64,000 nt of DNA. Origin: Candidatus Saccharibacteria bacterium RIFCSPHIGHO2_12_FULL_44_22. Lineage in GTDB: Bacteria; Patescibacteriota; Saccharimonadia; Saccharimonadales; Saccharimonadaceae. Under the pieces are notes generated by a model. That model worked only from the letters and a program-made list of their open reading frames with translations. It had not been told where the DNA came from and did no database searches. The translations under genes and the position numbers were made by a program. Numbering within the stretch: position 1 is the stretch's first letter; every line of letters begins with the position of its first letter. Shown in pieces: positions 52,161 through 60,768 of the stretch. The stretch lies in the NCBI GenBank assembly GCA_001790515.1, contig MGCS01000011.1, forward strand, positions 1 through 64,000. Direction: 5' to 3'.

Positions 52161-52823
52161 CTAGTGTGAGTACCGTCTCGAATATAATCTGAAAATATAA
52201 TTAACGCATCATGCAAAGTAAGCCATGATAGCTAATAGCTGCAAATCAAAGAGAAGGTATGAAAAAGAGGAAGCGAAGCAGTAATAAATCACAACCAAGC
52301 AAAAACAGTATACTAAATAATGGCATAAGTAATCATGTTTAAAATATAGAGTTAACGTCGCACAATATATCTTTTACGACATTAATTATACTATACTTAG
52401 TTGAATGAGTGTTCATCTAAGTATGTGGTCAAATCCATGCACAATCTCTCGTTAAGAGTGGAGGAGTACAATTTCATATACATATTAGCAATTATCCCAC
52501 TAGCCAGCCCTTATTACACGACAACACTGACTACTTATAATAAACGCCGGTATGCGACTTTTGAGCTACTGGATCACATAAGTCTTCGTCACGTTTCATA
52601 TCCAGCAGAGTATCGTTTGCATTTTCTCAGGAATTTGACATAATATACTTTTCCACATGCTCGTATAGTTTTTTGCATATTCTAATACGACAGTACTTTG
52701 CCCTGCCCACTACCCTCCTACCTCGCCTATTTTATTATATTTGACTTTTCTATATTAATATATTTTTATATGTATTTTCTCACAATCAACGTCCGTATTT
52801 ATAAATAGAACAAAAATAGAACA
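52082..52823. repeat. 16-bp direct repeat flanking ~710 bp
   Basis: GAACAAAAATAGAACA occurs at 52082-52097 and again at 52808-52823, in the same direction. The first copy lies within the coding remnant, the second just past the end of ftsQ. Both are A-rich, so chance is possible. Confidence 0.4.
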
Positions 52824-52845
52824 AAGGTGAGAGTAGTAGAGTAGC
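52161..52845. other. AT-rich gene-poor stretch
   Basis: About 685 bp between the remnant and ftsQ. A 27-residue Lys/Arg/Ser-rich frame (52259-52342) has a GAGAAGG ribosome-like site, and an 80-residue frame (52401-52643) exists, but neither has family support. The rest is A/T-rich, unlike neighbouring gene spacing, and may be decayed DNA. Confidence 0.4.
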
Positions 52846-53790
52846 CTACTTGTAAAATGCCTTACCAGAAATACGCACATCTAAATACGCCGGTTTGACA
52901 CCTTTGCTGTCTAAATAAGCGATTGACCGCTGCATGTCTTCTATCTGCTCCCCTACTGGCCTATCCAATGATACCTTTACGGGATAATCATGCCCGGCTA
53001 CCTTCAACTGAATCTGCCTTGTTGTCTCTGGCGGAATAATCGCCTGTTCGACACTCAATCCATAATCCTTCGCCATCGATACGCTTCGACCAACAAAGTT
53101 TAAAAATCGACTACTTGCAATCGCAGTACCTGCCGTCTGCTGAATACCACTCTGATCAACTATGCGAACGGATGGCGTGTCATAATAGTTTTTCTGAAAG
53201 GGAACACCGTTTGAATCGACATAGTATTGCTCTTGTCCAATGAGCCAACTTGCTATCGGTTGACGAAGTGTCACTATGTAACGACTCTTACCAAACCCAT
53301 CATTACCATCAGATTGGGTAGTCACAACCTCAGGTAACGTCTGCTGCATGTATTCACTCAAGCGCTGATCGTTTAAAACAAAGCGAAGTCGCTCAATTGG
53401 ATGAAGCGTCAGATACTGGTCGATTACCTTTGTGTACCGACTAGTATCAATTGACAACGACCCGTCAGCCGACAATACAGAGGTTGATGCAGTTAGCTGA
53501 TACAGCCCAAAACCCGATATTCCAATCAGTAACAATATACCCAACAGGACACTCCCAAGCTTACGTCGCAATTTCGACAATTCGTGTGCTAATGAACGAG
53601 GTGATTTTAGATCAGACTGAAGTTCGTTTGCACTCGCAACGTTTGCAGATACGCTTCCTGTTAATGTCCTATTTCGCCGAAATGTTTCATTTGAAGTAAC
53701 ATCTGCGGCTTGTCGTTTTGTTGCAGCACCCGAGGCATTTTGCCTACGTCTAGGCACATCTGTATTTTTTTTACGAGAGAATAATGACAT
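52846..53790 (-). CDS. ftsQ: FtsQ/DivIB-like division protein
   Basis: 314 residues: Arg/Lys-rich cytoplasmic N-terminus (~95), one helix (about 97-117), then an extracellular POTRA-like part (VIDQYLTLHPIERLRFVLNDQRLSEYMQ) and a beta-domain. Place at the end of the dcw run after murG supports FtsQ rather than another POTRA protein. FtsQ links early and late division proteins. Sequence is diverged, so the call leans on context. ftsA and ftsZ do not follow. Confidence 0.78.
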   Translation of the reverse strand: MSLFSRKKNTDVPRRRQNASGAATKRQAADVTSNETFRRNRTLTGSVSANVASANELQSDLKSPRSLAHELSKLRRKLGSVLLGILLLIGISGFGLYQLTASTSVLSADGSLSIDTSRYTKVIDQYLTLHPIERLRFVLNDQRLSEYMQQTLPEVVTTQSDGNDGFGKSRYIVTLRQPIASWLIGQEQYYVDSNGVPFQKNYYDTPSVRIVDQSGIQQTAGTAIASSRFLNFVGRSVSMAKDYGLSVEQAIIPPETTRQIQLKVAGHDYPVKVSLDRPVGEQIEDMQRSIAYLDSKGVKPAYLDVRISGKAFYK

Positions 53791-53820
53791 AATACTTATG
53801 TTTATTGTAGCAGATGGGTG

Positions 53821-54990
53821 CTATTTTTTGGTGGCCGCAACAGATAAAATCAAGGCAGCCATGTCTCTTGCTGCATGGGGACGTGCGAGTGCATGAATAT
53901 TTTTTGCTAATGTCCGCTGCAAATTAGTATCATGAAGTAGTCTTTTGACAGCGTTGACCAAACTCATATCACCGGCTGTGCTTAAAAGTGTGTCATCAAC
54001 AACGATTACTGCGTGTTTATCTTCATACACTTTTGCGTTTTTTAGCTGATGACCACCAGTTAACTGCCCATTAGGCACCAAGATTGTGGGTTTTGCGAGT
54101 GCAGCCAGTTCCAATAGTGTCGTTGCCCCAGCACGTGCAATCACTATATCTGCAGCACCAAGCATTGTCACCATCCCCGTTGAAACGAACGAATGTAGCT
54201 GAAATTTTGGATTATCATGTGGCGTCAATGCGCGTAGTTCGTCATATTGCTCAGACCCTGCTATAAGGATCGTTGTTGCAAGCCCAGTCAAAGCAACATG
54301 ATGCAACGCAACTGAATCATTAATTCTGCGGGCACCTAAGCCTCCTCCCGTGATGACGACAAGTGGGTCATCAGGGTCGACATTCAATGATTGTTTCGCT
54401 GCTCGTCGCTGCGCTGGATTATACGGTTTAAACGCCTCCCCTACTGGTACGCCGACATATGTCGTCTTTGCGTGCGGATACGAATAATATTTCAATGGTG
54501 CCCCCGTAGCAATTGCCGTTGCCGATCGCGCCAAAAGCCTGTTAGTCAGTCCAGGATGGGCATCACTATCATGAATAACAAGTGGAATACGTAGCAACCG
54601 TGCTGCCCACCCTACTGGCAAACAAACATACCCACCCTTGGTAAATACAACATCTGGCCGCCATAAAATCAGTTTAACAATACTTTGAATCATCCCTGCG
54701 ATAACCAAAATAATGTCCCGTATATTTGGCCACACAACCGTCGGAATTGTGAAATGTTGTAGTAGCGTCAGGTGATTGTAACGACGAAGCTTTCCTGCGG
54801 CAATCGTACTAATCGGGATGGTTGGATCATAGCTATGGACGATAGTCCGTGCCTGTGGCGCAAATTTACGATCACACCAAAAACGAATCTCTGCGTCTGG
54901 TGCGCTTTTTGCTACCTCACGAAGGACGGCGACGACTGGCGTAACGTGTCCGCCCGACCCCCCGCCGACTGCTAGAATCTTCATTTTCAT
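53821..54990 (-). CDS. murG: MurG glycosyltransferase
   Basis: 389 residues. GGGSGGHVTPVVAVL (about 9-23) is the first lipid-I-binding glycine loop; VVFTKGGYVCLPVGWAA, VITGGGLGARRIND and ARAGATTLLELAALAKPTILVP are the MurG signatures. Adds GlcNAc to lipid I to make lipid II. Its start overlaps the end of ftsW by 74 nt. The start is fixed by the glycine loop position. Confidence 0.95.
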   Translation of the reverse strand: MKMKILAVGGGSGGHVTPVVAVLREVAKSAPDAEIRFWCDRKFAPQARTIVHSYDPTIPISTIAAGKLRRYNHLTLLQHFTIPTVVWPNIRDIILVIAGMIQSIVKLILWRPDVVFTKGGYVCLPVGWAARLLRIPLVIHDSDAHPGLTNRLLARSATAIATGAPLKYYSYPHAKTTYVGVPVGEAFKPYNPAQRRAAKQSLNVDPDDPLVVITGGGLGARRINDSVALHHVALTGLATTILIAGSEQYDELRALTPHDNPKFQLHSFVSTGMVTMLGAADIVIARAGATTLLELAALAKPTILVPNGQLTGGHQLKNAKVYEDKHAVIVVDDTLLSTAGDMSLVNAVKRLLHDTNLQRTLAKNIHALARPHAARDMAALILSVAATKK

Positions 54991-56230
54991 TTCCTCTTAG
55001 TTTACTACCAAATGCCGTATAACGCGACATCTGAAATGCCATCCCCAGCGCCGCCGCAATGAATATCATGCTTGTGCCGCCAAAACTCAGAAGTGGCAAC
55101 GTGATACCTGTTAATGGAAATATACCAATCATTGCCGCAATATTCAATATCACATGTGACGCCAACCAACCAAACACACCAGCAGCAAGCAGCTTCATTC
55201 GCATGTCATTCAGGTGGTCTGTTACTTTTAGAAGTCGTAGTAATAGTGCCGTGAATACAGCGATTACCCCCGTCAGTCCAAGGAATCCAAACGTTTCGCC
55301 CATAATCGCAAAGACGGAGTCATTGATTGATTCCGGCAAATAGCCAGATGCCTGGATGCTATTGCCAATGCCGACACCGGCAAGCCCGCCAGTGCCAATA
55401 GCGATTTTTGAATGAGAAATATGATAGCCACTCGCGTCATCAACAGATGTATTGTCGCCATTTAAAAATGTTGCTACTCGATCAATTCGGTGTGGAGCGA
55501 CAACAATCAGTAGTACTCCTGCAGCCAACAACCCCGCAAATACCAAACCGAGAATTCTCCATTTAATATTCGCTGCAATCAGCATTGCAACAAGAATTGA
55601 TACAAGTGCAATCCCAGTCCCCATGTCCTTTTGCATTATGATCACAAAGAACATTGATAACACTGCGATGATACCGACCGGAAACAGCGTTCGATTAATG
55701 TCATTTATAAGCCCCTGTTGAGAGCGTATGCCTAGAAAACCAGCGACAAATACAAGTACCCCAAATTTAAGAAATTCTGCTGGCTGTATCGTTCCTAAAC
55801 CACCAGGTATGATAAACCACCTACAAGCACCTTTTGTACAAAGTGTTAGCTGGTCAATATTCAAAATATTGCCAAGTATCACCAAAAGTCCACACGCAAC
55901 AAAAGCAAGTAGCAGAACTTTGCCGGCGTATTTCATAATAAGTCTATAGGGAATCGTCGCCATGAATGCAAACGCAGCCATTGCGAGTAGCAGACTTGCC
56001 GTCTGTTTGATAAAAAAGTAGTTGGTTGTATAAAAATCGGTTCCTTCGATATTATTCAAAAAGTTAGCGCGCTGTGGGCCAATCGCATACATCACTATCA
56101 GCCCCATAAGCATTAATAGCCCCATATAGAGCGCAATTTGATAATCGGGTGCATGGCGTCGAACGATCGTTACTGCCTGTCCAGTAGATCGCCCTACCTG
56201 TTCCGCAGCTTTCTTGAGGGATTGTCGCAT
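54917..56230 (-). CDS. ftsW: FtsW (SEDS peptidoglycan polymerase)
   Basis: 437 residues with ten helices. SEDS motifs: GGLGTIQPAEFLKFGVLVF, MQKDMGTGIALVSI, GGLAGVGIGNSIQASGYLPESINDSVFAIMGE split across the loop, and PLLSFGGTSM near the end. Polymerises lipid II together with FtsI, whose gene is directly upstream. Extra basic N- and C-terminal tails; the C-terminal tail (SSSRRGVGRTRYASRRRPS) is encoded in the region shared with murG. Confidence 0.93.
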   Translation of the reverse strand: MRQSLKKAAEQVGRSTGQAVTIVRRHAPDYQIALYMGLLMLMGLIVMYAIGPQRANFLNNIEGTDFYTTNYFFIKQTASLLLAMAAFAFMATIPYRLIMKYAGKVLLLAFVACGLLVILGNILNIDQLTLCTKGACRWFIIPGGLGTIQPAEFLKFGVLVFVAGFLGIRSQQGLINDINRTLFPVGIIAVLSMFFVIIMQKDMGTGIALVSILVAMLIAANIKWRILGLVFAGLLAAGVLLIVVAPHRIDRVATFLNGDNTSVDDASGYHISHSKIAIGTGGLAGVGIGNSIQASGYLPESINDSVFAIMGETFGFLGLTGVIAVFTALLLRLLKVTDHLNDMRMKLLAAGVFGWLASHVILNIAAMIGIFPLTGITLPLLSFGGTSMIFIAAALGMAFQMSRYTAFGSKLRGNENEDSSSRRGVGRTRYASRRRPS

Positions 56231-56272
56231 ATTATTTAGTATCTCGTTTATATATCTTCATATTTGCCTTCA

Positions 56273-58015
56273 CTAACCCTTTGGTTGCAACTTTAAATAA
56301 TCAAGCATCCAGTTGGAAATGTCTGTAAATATCGGCATTGCATGCTTGCCACCCTCTAAATTCATGTTTTTACCAGATACTTGCACCATAATCACATACC
56401 GAGGGGCATCATCGCCTCCGTATCCTAGATACGTACCAATTGTCTGATCATCACTGTAGTCACCATTAACGATCGTCTGTGATGTTCCTGTTTTGCCGCC
56501 TACTTCAAATCCTTTCTTGTCTGATCCCGCATAAAACGTTGATCGAGCAGTGTGCACCATAGACCGAACTTTATCGGATGTCGCTTGACTAATCACGCCA
56601 GACTGCGCAACTACCGACTGCTTTTCTTTGAAATCCGTGCCATCCATAACACCATTTATCACTGTTGGCTGATAATATGTGCCGCCATTGATTATCGAAC
56701 AAAAGGCCGCGCTTACTTGAACCATGGTAACATCCATGCCTTGGCCGAATGACATATTAGAATAACGCACCTCAGCACCGCTGGCATCGTTAGGCAGCAC
56801 AACGTTACCCTCAGATTCATATGCCAGTTCAACACCAGTTTGCCTACCCAAGCCGAATTTGTCATGAAAATAGCTATACATCGTACCGCGAGCTTGCACG
56901 TTAATATTTTTGCCATCTCCAAGTCGCTGCGCTATCGTGACCATACCCGTGTTCAATGAGTAATTCAAAGCACGCTGCATTGTTATAGTGCCCGTCTGGC
57001 CTTTTGTCGCGTTCTTGATAGTTTTTCCGCCCACCGTAATCGTGTCTGTGTTTACATAGGTTGAGTCAGGTGTTATGACGCCTTTATCAATACCGGTGGC
57101 CACGGTCAGTGTTTTAATGACCGATCCTGCTTCGTATGGCGTTGAAACCGTTCCATTATTGAACGCAGCACCGTCCTGCACTTTATTAAACTCTGCCGGA
57201 TTGTATGTCGGTTGATTTGCCATTGCCATGATCTTTCCAGTTTGCGGATCCATTATAATAACGCTCCCCTTTTCGGCTTTGGTGCGCTGCAATCCATCAG
57301 CGAGCGCTTTTTCCGCATAGGATTGAATATTTTTATCAATACTAAGAACAATATTCTCACCATCTTGCGCTGGCTGATTGACATTATTCCGTCCAATCGT
57401 TAACGGCACATTACTAACGTCAGTCACCGACTGAAGTAAACCATCCTTACCAGTCAATCGATCATCCAGCTTGCCTTCGATACCATATTGACCATGGCCT
57501 TCCGCATTGACGAACCCAAGGGTCTGCGCTGCTAGCCCACCTTCAGGATAGTAGCGCTGTGAGACTTCTTGAAACCCAACCCCAGTGAGAGTCTCTTTTT
57601 TGATTAATTCTGCCTGAGTGCGAGTTAATTTGGTAGCAAGAATCTGATACCTGGTATCTGTACGAGATATCAACTCTTCAATACTCGGCTGTACATTGCC
57701 GCCTGCAATACGACGAATAGTTTTGAGTACATTGGCACGATCTTTTTCTTTGATAACCTGTGGATCAACAAACAGTGTATACACTGTCGTATTCATCACT
57801 AGCTTCGCAGGTGTCGCCCCGTCCATCGCATAGATCATACCGCGTTTAGCAGGGATGGTCAGACGTTTCACCTGCTCTTCCATTGCCATTGCAACATACT
57901 CGTCATGTTTTATGATCTGCAAATAAAATAATCGAACGACAAAAATCGCCATAAGTCCGAGGACAATAAAGGCGAGTAATCTCGTCCGACTACCGTGTTG
58001 CAATTCAAGTTTCAT
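56273..58015 (-). CDS. ftsI: FtsI/PBP2-type transpeptidase (class B PBP)
   Basis: 580 residues: N-terminal helix, a dimerisation/pedestal domain (KRGMIYAMDGATPAKL), and a transpeptidase domain with SxxK in EAGSVIKTL (about 297-301), SxN in NYSLNTG (about 351) and KTG in GGKTGTSQT (about 505). Cross-links septal peptidoglycan; partner of FtsW. No PASTA domain. It begins 5 nt after the ftsL-like gene. Confidence 0.94.
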   Translation of the reverse strand: MKLELQHGSRTRLLAFIVLGLMAIFVVRLFYLQIIKHDEYVAMAMEEQVKRLTIPAKRGMIYAMDGATPAKLVMNTTVYTLFVDPQVIKEKDRANVLKTIRRIAGGNVQPSIEELISRTDTRYQILATKLTRTQAELIKKETLTGVGFQEVSQRYYPEGGLAAQTLGFVNAEGHGQYGIEGKLDDRLTGKDGLLQSVTDVSNVPLTIGRNNVNQPAQDGENIVLSIDKNIQSYAEKALADGLQRTKAEKGSVIIMDPQTGKIMAMANQPTYNPAEFNKVQDGAAFNNGTVSTPYEAGSVIKTLTVATGIDKGVITPDSTYVNTDTITVGGKTIKNATKGQTGTITMQRALNYSLNTGMVTIAQRLGDGKNINVQARGTMYSYFHDKFGLGRQTGVELAYESEGNVVLPNDASGAEVRYSNMSFGQGMDVTMVQVSAAFCSIINGGTYYQPTVINGVMDGTDFKEKQSVVAQSGVISQATSDKVRSMVHTARSTFYAGSDKKGFEVGGKTGTSQTIVNGDYSDDQTIGTYLGYGGDDAPRYVIMVQVSGKNMNLEGGKHAMPIFTDISNWMLDYLKLQPKG

Positions 58016-58020
58016 ATTTT

Positions 58021-58371
58021 TTATTGGCGAACGTATTCAGTACTCGCCGGTGTTGTCATTGCCTTTGCAACAGTACTATTCTTCACCGCTTCGAGTGCTG
58101 TCAGTCGTGCGTTCTCTACTTCTAAATCACCCTTTTTTGTTGTTAGGTCGGCAATCTGGCTATCGATTTTTTGCGCTTCGTAATCATAGCTCGTTGCACG
58201 TGTGGCCTGTGTTAAGTATATCAGACCAAGCACAGTAATCATAAGTGCGATCAAGACAGTATGTGCAATCGGCCCAAGTTTAACGGCAGAGACAAATGCA
58301 ACAGTATTTTGGTTGCGATTCCAGTTATTCGCACGACGACTTTGGAATTGTTGTGTTCTTTGGTATGACAT
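58021..58371 (-). CDS. ftsL: FtsL-like division protein
   Basis: 116 residues: polar basic N-terminus, one helix (about 33-52), then a coiled coil (YDYEAQKIDSQIADLTTKKGDLEVENARL). This is the FtsL/DivIC plan. Position between rsmH and ftsI is the classic place of ftsL. Such proteins bridge FtsQ and the FtsWI enzyme. Primary sequence is too variable for more than a structural call. Confidence 0.75.
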   Translation of the reverse strand: MSYQRTQQFQSRRANNWNRNQNTVAFVSAVKLGPIAHTVLIALMITVLGLIYLTQATRATSYDYEAQKIDSQIADLTTKKGDLEVENARLTALEAVKNSTVAKAMTTPASTEYVRQ

Positions 58372-58428
58372 AGTTTTTTGTTCTTTTTGTTTTATGTTTG
58401 TGGTGGTTTTTGAGTAGGCTGCTGCTCG

Positions 58429-58495
58429 CGCTACATATACTAGTATGCAGTTCTGTAGAATATGTAGCGTAAGCCGGTGAATAAGTATTCACCGG
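58429..58495 (-). promoter_or_regulatory. Two hairpins in the rsmH-ftsL spacer
   Basis: CCGGTGAATA/TATTCACCGG (58474-58495) is a perfect inverted repeat, and CGCTACATAT/ATATGTAGCG (58429-58469) a second one with a 21-nt loop. Neither has a U-run on the minus strand, so they look like RNA folds or processing sites in the dcw message rather than terminators. Confidence 0.5.
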
Positions 58496-58514
58496 ATCTA
58501 CGAGTTACTGAGAA

Positions 58515-58580
58515 CTATTTATGTCGAACAACGACCGCTGTTTCGACTGATTGGTTCTGTACTTTGATGTGGATTGGCAT
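58515..58580 (-). CDS. Possible 21-residue micropeptide between rsmH and ftsL
   Basis: ATG at 58578-58580 and TAG at 58515-58517. GGAAGGGG lies 9 nt before the start, among the best ribosome sites of the cluster. The peptide starts MPIHIKVQNQSVETA and ends VVVRHK. It may be a real small protein or a leader read before the hairpins at 58429-58495. Confidence 0.35.
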   Translation of the reverse strand: MPIHIKVQNQSVETAVVVRHK

Positions 58581-58608
58581 GGTGTTTTGCCCCTTCCGTT
58601 TTTTTGTT

Positions 58609-59505
58609 TTATTTTTTCACTGCTGCCCGTAGTTTTGCGCTACGTGACCGCGGATTGTGAACGTCGTAAGTGGCTCCGTCGAGTGGTTTTTTGGTAAGTA
58701 TCTGCAATTCGGCCTCAAATCCAGCGTCTCGCTGCTCTGTAAAATACTGCTTTACCAATCGGTCTTCTAGACTGTGAAAGCTGATAATGCCTACCCTACC
58801 CCCAGCTTTTAATAAACGTGGTAGAAATGGAAGGACCTCTTCAACTTGTCGCAGTTCTTGATTGACCGCTATCCGGAGTGCTTGAAAGGTGCGCGTCGCG
58901 GGATGAACTTTCGTCCATTTGCCACGATGATGTTGCTTGATACAGTCAGCGAGTGTCTGGGTATCTTTGAATGGCCGGTTTGCTGCGATTGCTTCTGCAA
59001 TACGCTTTGCAAGCCCATATGGCTCTTCGCCATACTTCACTATGATACTCGCTAGTTCATCGGTTGATGCGGTATTGACCAGCGTTTCCGCTGAGACATC
59101 TTGCCGACGATCCATACGCATATCGAGTGGTCCATTGTTTTTGAAAGAAAACCCTCGTTCGCCCATATCGAGCTGTGGTGACGACACCCCCAGGTCAATT
59201 AGTACGATGCTAAATTGCTGCCCCTCTTCGACCAATGCCTGTGCAGCAGTGACGAAGTCGGTATGCATCAAACGAACCCCTTGTTGTTCAAATTCTGACA
59301 ACTTTGCGATAGCAAAATCATCTCGATCGACCAATACGGAATCCGAGAAATTAGTGGTTGCTTGTAGAAAACGCCGTGCGTGACCGCCATACCCCGCCGT
59401 CAAGTCGAGATAATTCTCGCCCTGAATGGGTGCTAGCAGATCAAGCGTCGCTTCTAAAAGAACCGGAACATGTAATGAATCTTGTGGTGGATGTTCTTTA
59501 CTCAT
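58609..59505 (-). CDS. rsmH: 16S rRNA (cytosine-1402-N4) methyltransferase RsmH
   Basis: Start at 59505: TATGAT (59513-59518) lies 7 nt upstream and the protein then starts MSKEHPPQ shortly before the family's HVPVLLEATLDLL; a longer GTG frame adds 14 residues. 298 residues. SAM-binding LDLTAGYGGHARRFL, VLIDLGVSSPQLD, GERGFSF, and C-terminal GRVGIISFHSLEDRLVK and NPRSRSAKLRA. Methylates C1402 of 16S rRNA; a normal dcw member. Confidence 0.95.
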   Translation of the reverse strand: MSKEHPPQDSLHVPVLLEATLDLLAPIQGENYLDLTAGYGGHARRFLQATTNFSDSVLVDRDDFAIAKLSEFEQQGVRLMHTDFVTAAQALVEEGQQFSIVLIDLGVSSPQLDMGERGFSFKNNGPLDMRMDRRQDVSAETLVNTASTDELASIIVKYGEEPYGLAKRIAEAIAANRPFKDTQTLADCIKQHHRGKWTKVHPATRTFQALRIAVNQELRQVEEVLPFLPRLLKAGGRVGIISFHSLEDRLVKQYFTEQRDAGFEAELQILTKKPLDGATYDVHNPRSRSAKLRAAVKK

Positions 59506-59849
59506 CTCCCCTATCATACCATTTCTAGTCTGAAAGAAGAGTTCCACGAAATTTCTTTCGTGGACTCGAGATCACCTAACTGGTAACAGTACTGTTTGTT
59601 TTCGCAAGGTGTGTTTGTTTTTGTATAAGTGGTCCAGTTACGGTTGTATTACTGTGTAATCCATAATTGTAACTGGTTGAGAGACTTATGTGTTGTGAGG
59701 TGGAGTTTTTTGGGAGGTGTGTTTTAAGAAAGGTACGATAGGTCTTTTTTTGATGATGTGGTTCCTACAGGTTTCCACGTACTGCTACCAGATAGTTGAT
59801 CTCGAGAGTGTTTCTTTATTTCAAATTGTTAAAGAGCTGCGTTTCCTGA
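59506..59849 (-). promoter_or_regulatory. Long structured mraZ-rsmH spacer
   Basis: About 340 bp. In the minus-strand order it holds a nested stem CCAGTTAC/GTAACTGG (59634-59676) with inner ATTAC/GTAAT, a palindrome AACAGTACTGTT (59585-59596), and hairpin CCACGAAA/TTTCGTGG (59544-59563) followed by CTCTTTCTT, terminator-like. Next comes TATGAT, the likely rsmH -10. So mraZ may be transcribed partly apart from the rest. Confidence 0.5.
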
Positions 59850-60257
59850 CTAGTCGCTTGCTTCGGGACTCATAATGCGCCAATACGCCCCTGCCCTAAC
59901 TGCAACTACATCACGATCGATTCTCGCATACTCAAGCAAATGCTGCTCGATTGTCACTCGACCTTGTTTTAGGTCAAGCTGCGCATCGGTCTTTCCGCGC
60001 CTAAACCGAACGTTCAAATCAGCAATTCTTTCATCAAGAATGCTTCCTTTTAGTTCTGGTTCTACCTCGTTATCCCATGTGCCACTTGGGTACATGTGGA
60101 GATAGTTGCCAAATCCCCTTGTAAGGACGACGCCACTTGATAATTCATCACGCAACTCAGATGGTATCGTCAGTCGACGCTTTTCATCAAGCTTTCGTTC
60201 AAAATAATCTATTGTTAACACCGTTTTCCCTTTCAGGAGTTGGTTAATTGTTTTCAT
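59850..60257 (-). CDS. mraZ: MraZ, transcriptional repressor of the dcw operon
   Basis: 135 residues with two AbrB-like MraZ domains: FERKLDEKRRLTIPSELRDEL and LDLKQGRVTIEQHLLEYARI with the matching DVVAVRAGAYWRI. MraZ forms rings that bind direct repeats ahead of its own gene. Here repeats are found at 60314-60329. First gene of the dcw cluster. Confidence 0.95.
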   Translation of the reverse strand: MKTINQLLKGKTVLTIDYFERKLDEKRRLTIPSELRDELSSGVVLTRGFGNYLHMYPSGTWDNEVEPELKGSILDERIADLNVRFRRGKTDAQLDLKQGRVTIEQHLLEYARIDRDVVAVRAGAYWRIMSPEASD

Positions 60258-60313
60258 TTAGTGGTGTGTTTGTTTTTTGTATGTTCTACGTTTGCCACTG
60301 GACTTATCATACT

Positions 60314-60340
60314 ACCCACTTTTACCCACTACAACCCCCA
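60314..60340 (-). promoter_or_regulatory. MraZ-type operator repeats
   Basis: On the minus strand GTGGGT occurs twice (60324-60329 and 60314-60319), exactly 10 bp apart, with TGGGGG just upstream (about 60333-60340). This is the TGGGN-N5 repeat pattern bound by MraZ. They lie between the -10 box (TATACT, 60355-60360) and the mraZ start. Confidence 0.75.
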
Positions 60341-60370
60341 TTTTTGATTTTTCTAGTATAATCTGGCATG

Positions 60371-60392
60371 TTATCCACAATACTGTGGATAA
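60371..60392. promoter_or_regulatory. Inverted pair of perfect DnaA boxes
   Basis: TTATCCACA (60371-60379) and TGTGGATAA (60384-60392), both exact matches to the consensus TTATNCACA, face each other across 4 nt. They begin 10 bp upstream of the mraZ -10 box and so cover its -35 region. Confidence 0.75.
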
Positions 60393-60417
60393 CCGCTTCT
60401 ACTTACAGGGGTAAATT

Positions 60418-60451
60418 AAAATACCACAGACTCTAAAATCTGTGGTATTTT
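60418..60451. terminator. Bidirectional terminator
   Basis: AAAATACCACAGA pairs with TCTGTGGTATTTT (60439-60451) around an 8-nt loop. It ends the small membrane-protein gene (minus strand) and isolates the mraZ promoter. Confidence 0.85.
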
Positions 60452-60471
60452 GCGCTATGAGATCCGTAAAA

Positions 60472-60699
60472 CTATCGAATAAACAAGAATGTTGCTACTT
60501 GAAAGTCATATACCGTTGTCACCTGAAGAAGGATCCAACCGACTAGCACGAATGCATTGATGAATAATGACACGACAAGAATTGCAGTTTTGAGATCTTG
60601 ATCTGTTTGATTGAATACAAGAGCCTGGGCTGCTGATGCGTCGAGTTCGAGTGATTCAACTACTTTTTTCGTTTTTGGTGTTTTTGTTTGGTGTTTCAT
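60472..60699 (-). CDS. Small single-helix or two-helix membrane protein
   Basis: 75 residues: basic N-terminus (KHQTKTPKTKKVVESL), then a hydrophobic half (AILVVSLFINAFVLVGWILLQV) and a second short hydrophobic end. No family known. Monocistronic, ended by the hairpin at 60418. Its place next to dcw gives no proof of a division role. Confidence 0.65.
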   Translation of the reverse strand: MKHQTKTPKTKKVVESLELDASAAQALVFNQTDQDLKTAILVVSLFINAFVLVGWILLQVTTVYDFQVATFLFIR

Positions 60700-60768
60700 G
60701 ATATATCTACATTAGCATAGTGTTTATGTTTTGTCAATATAGTGATTTTGTATGTTGTATAGTATTTT

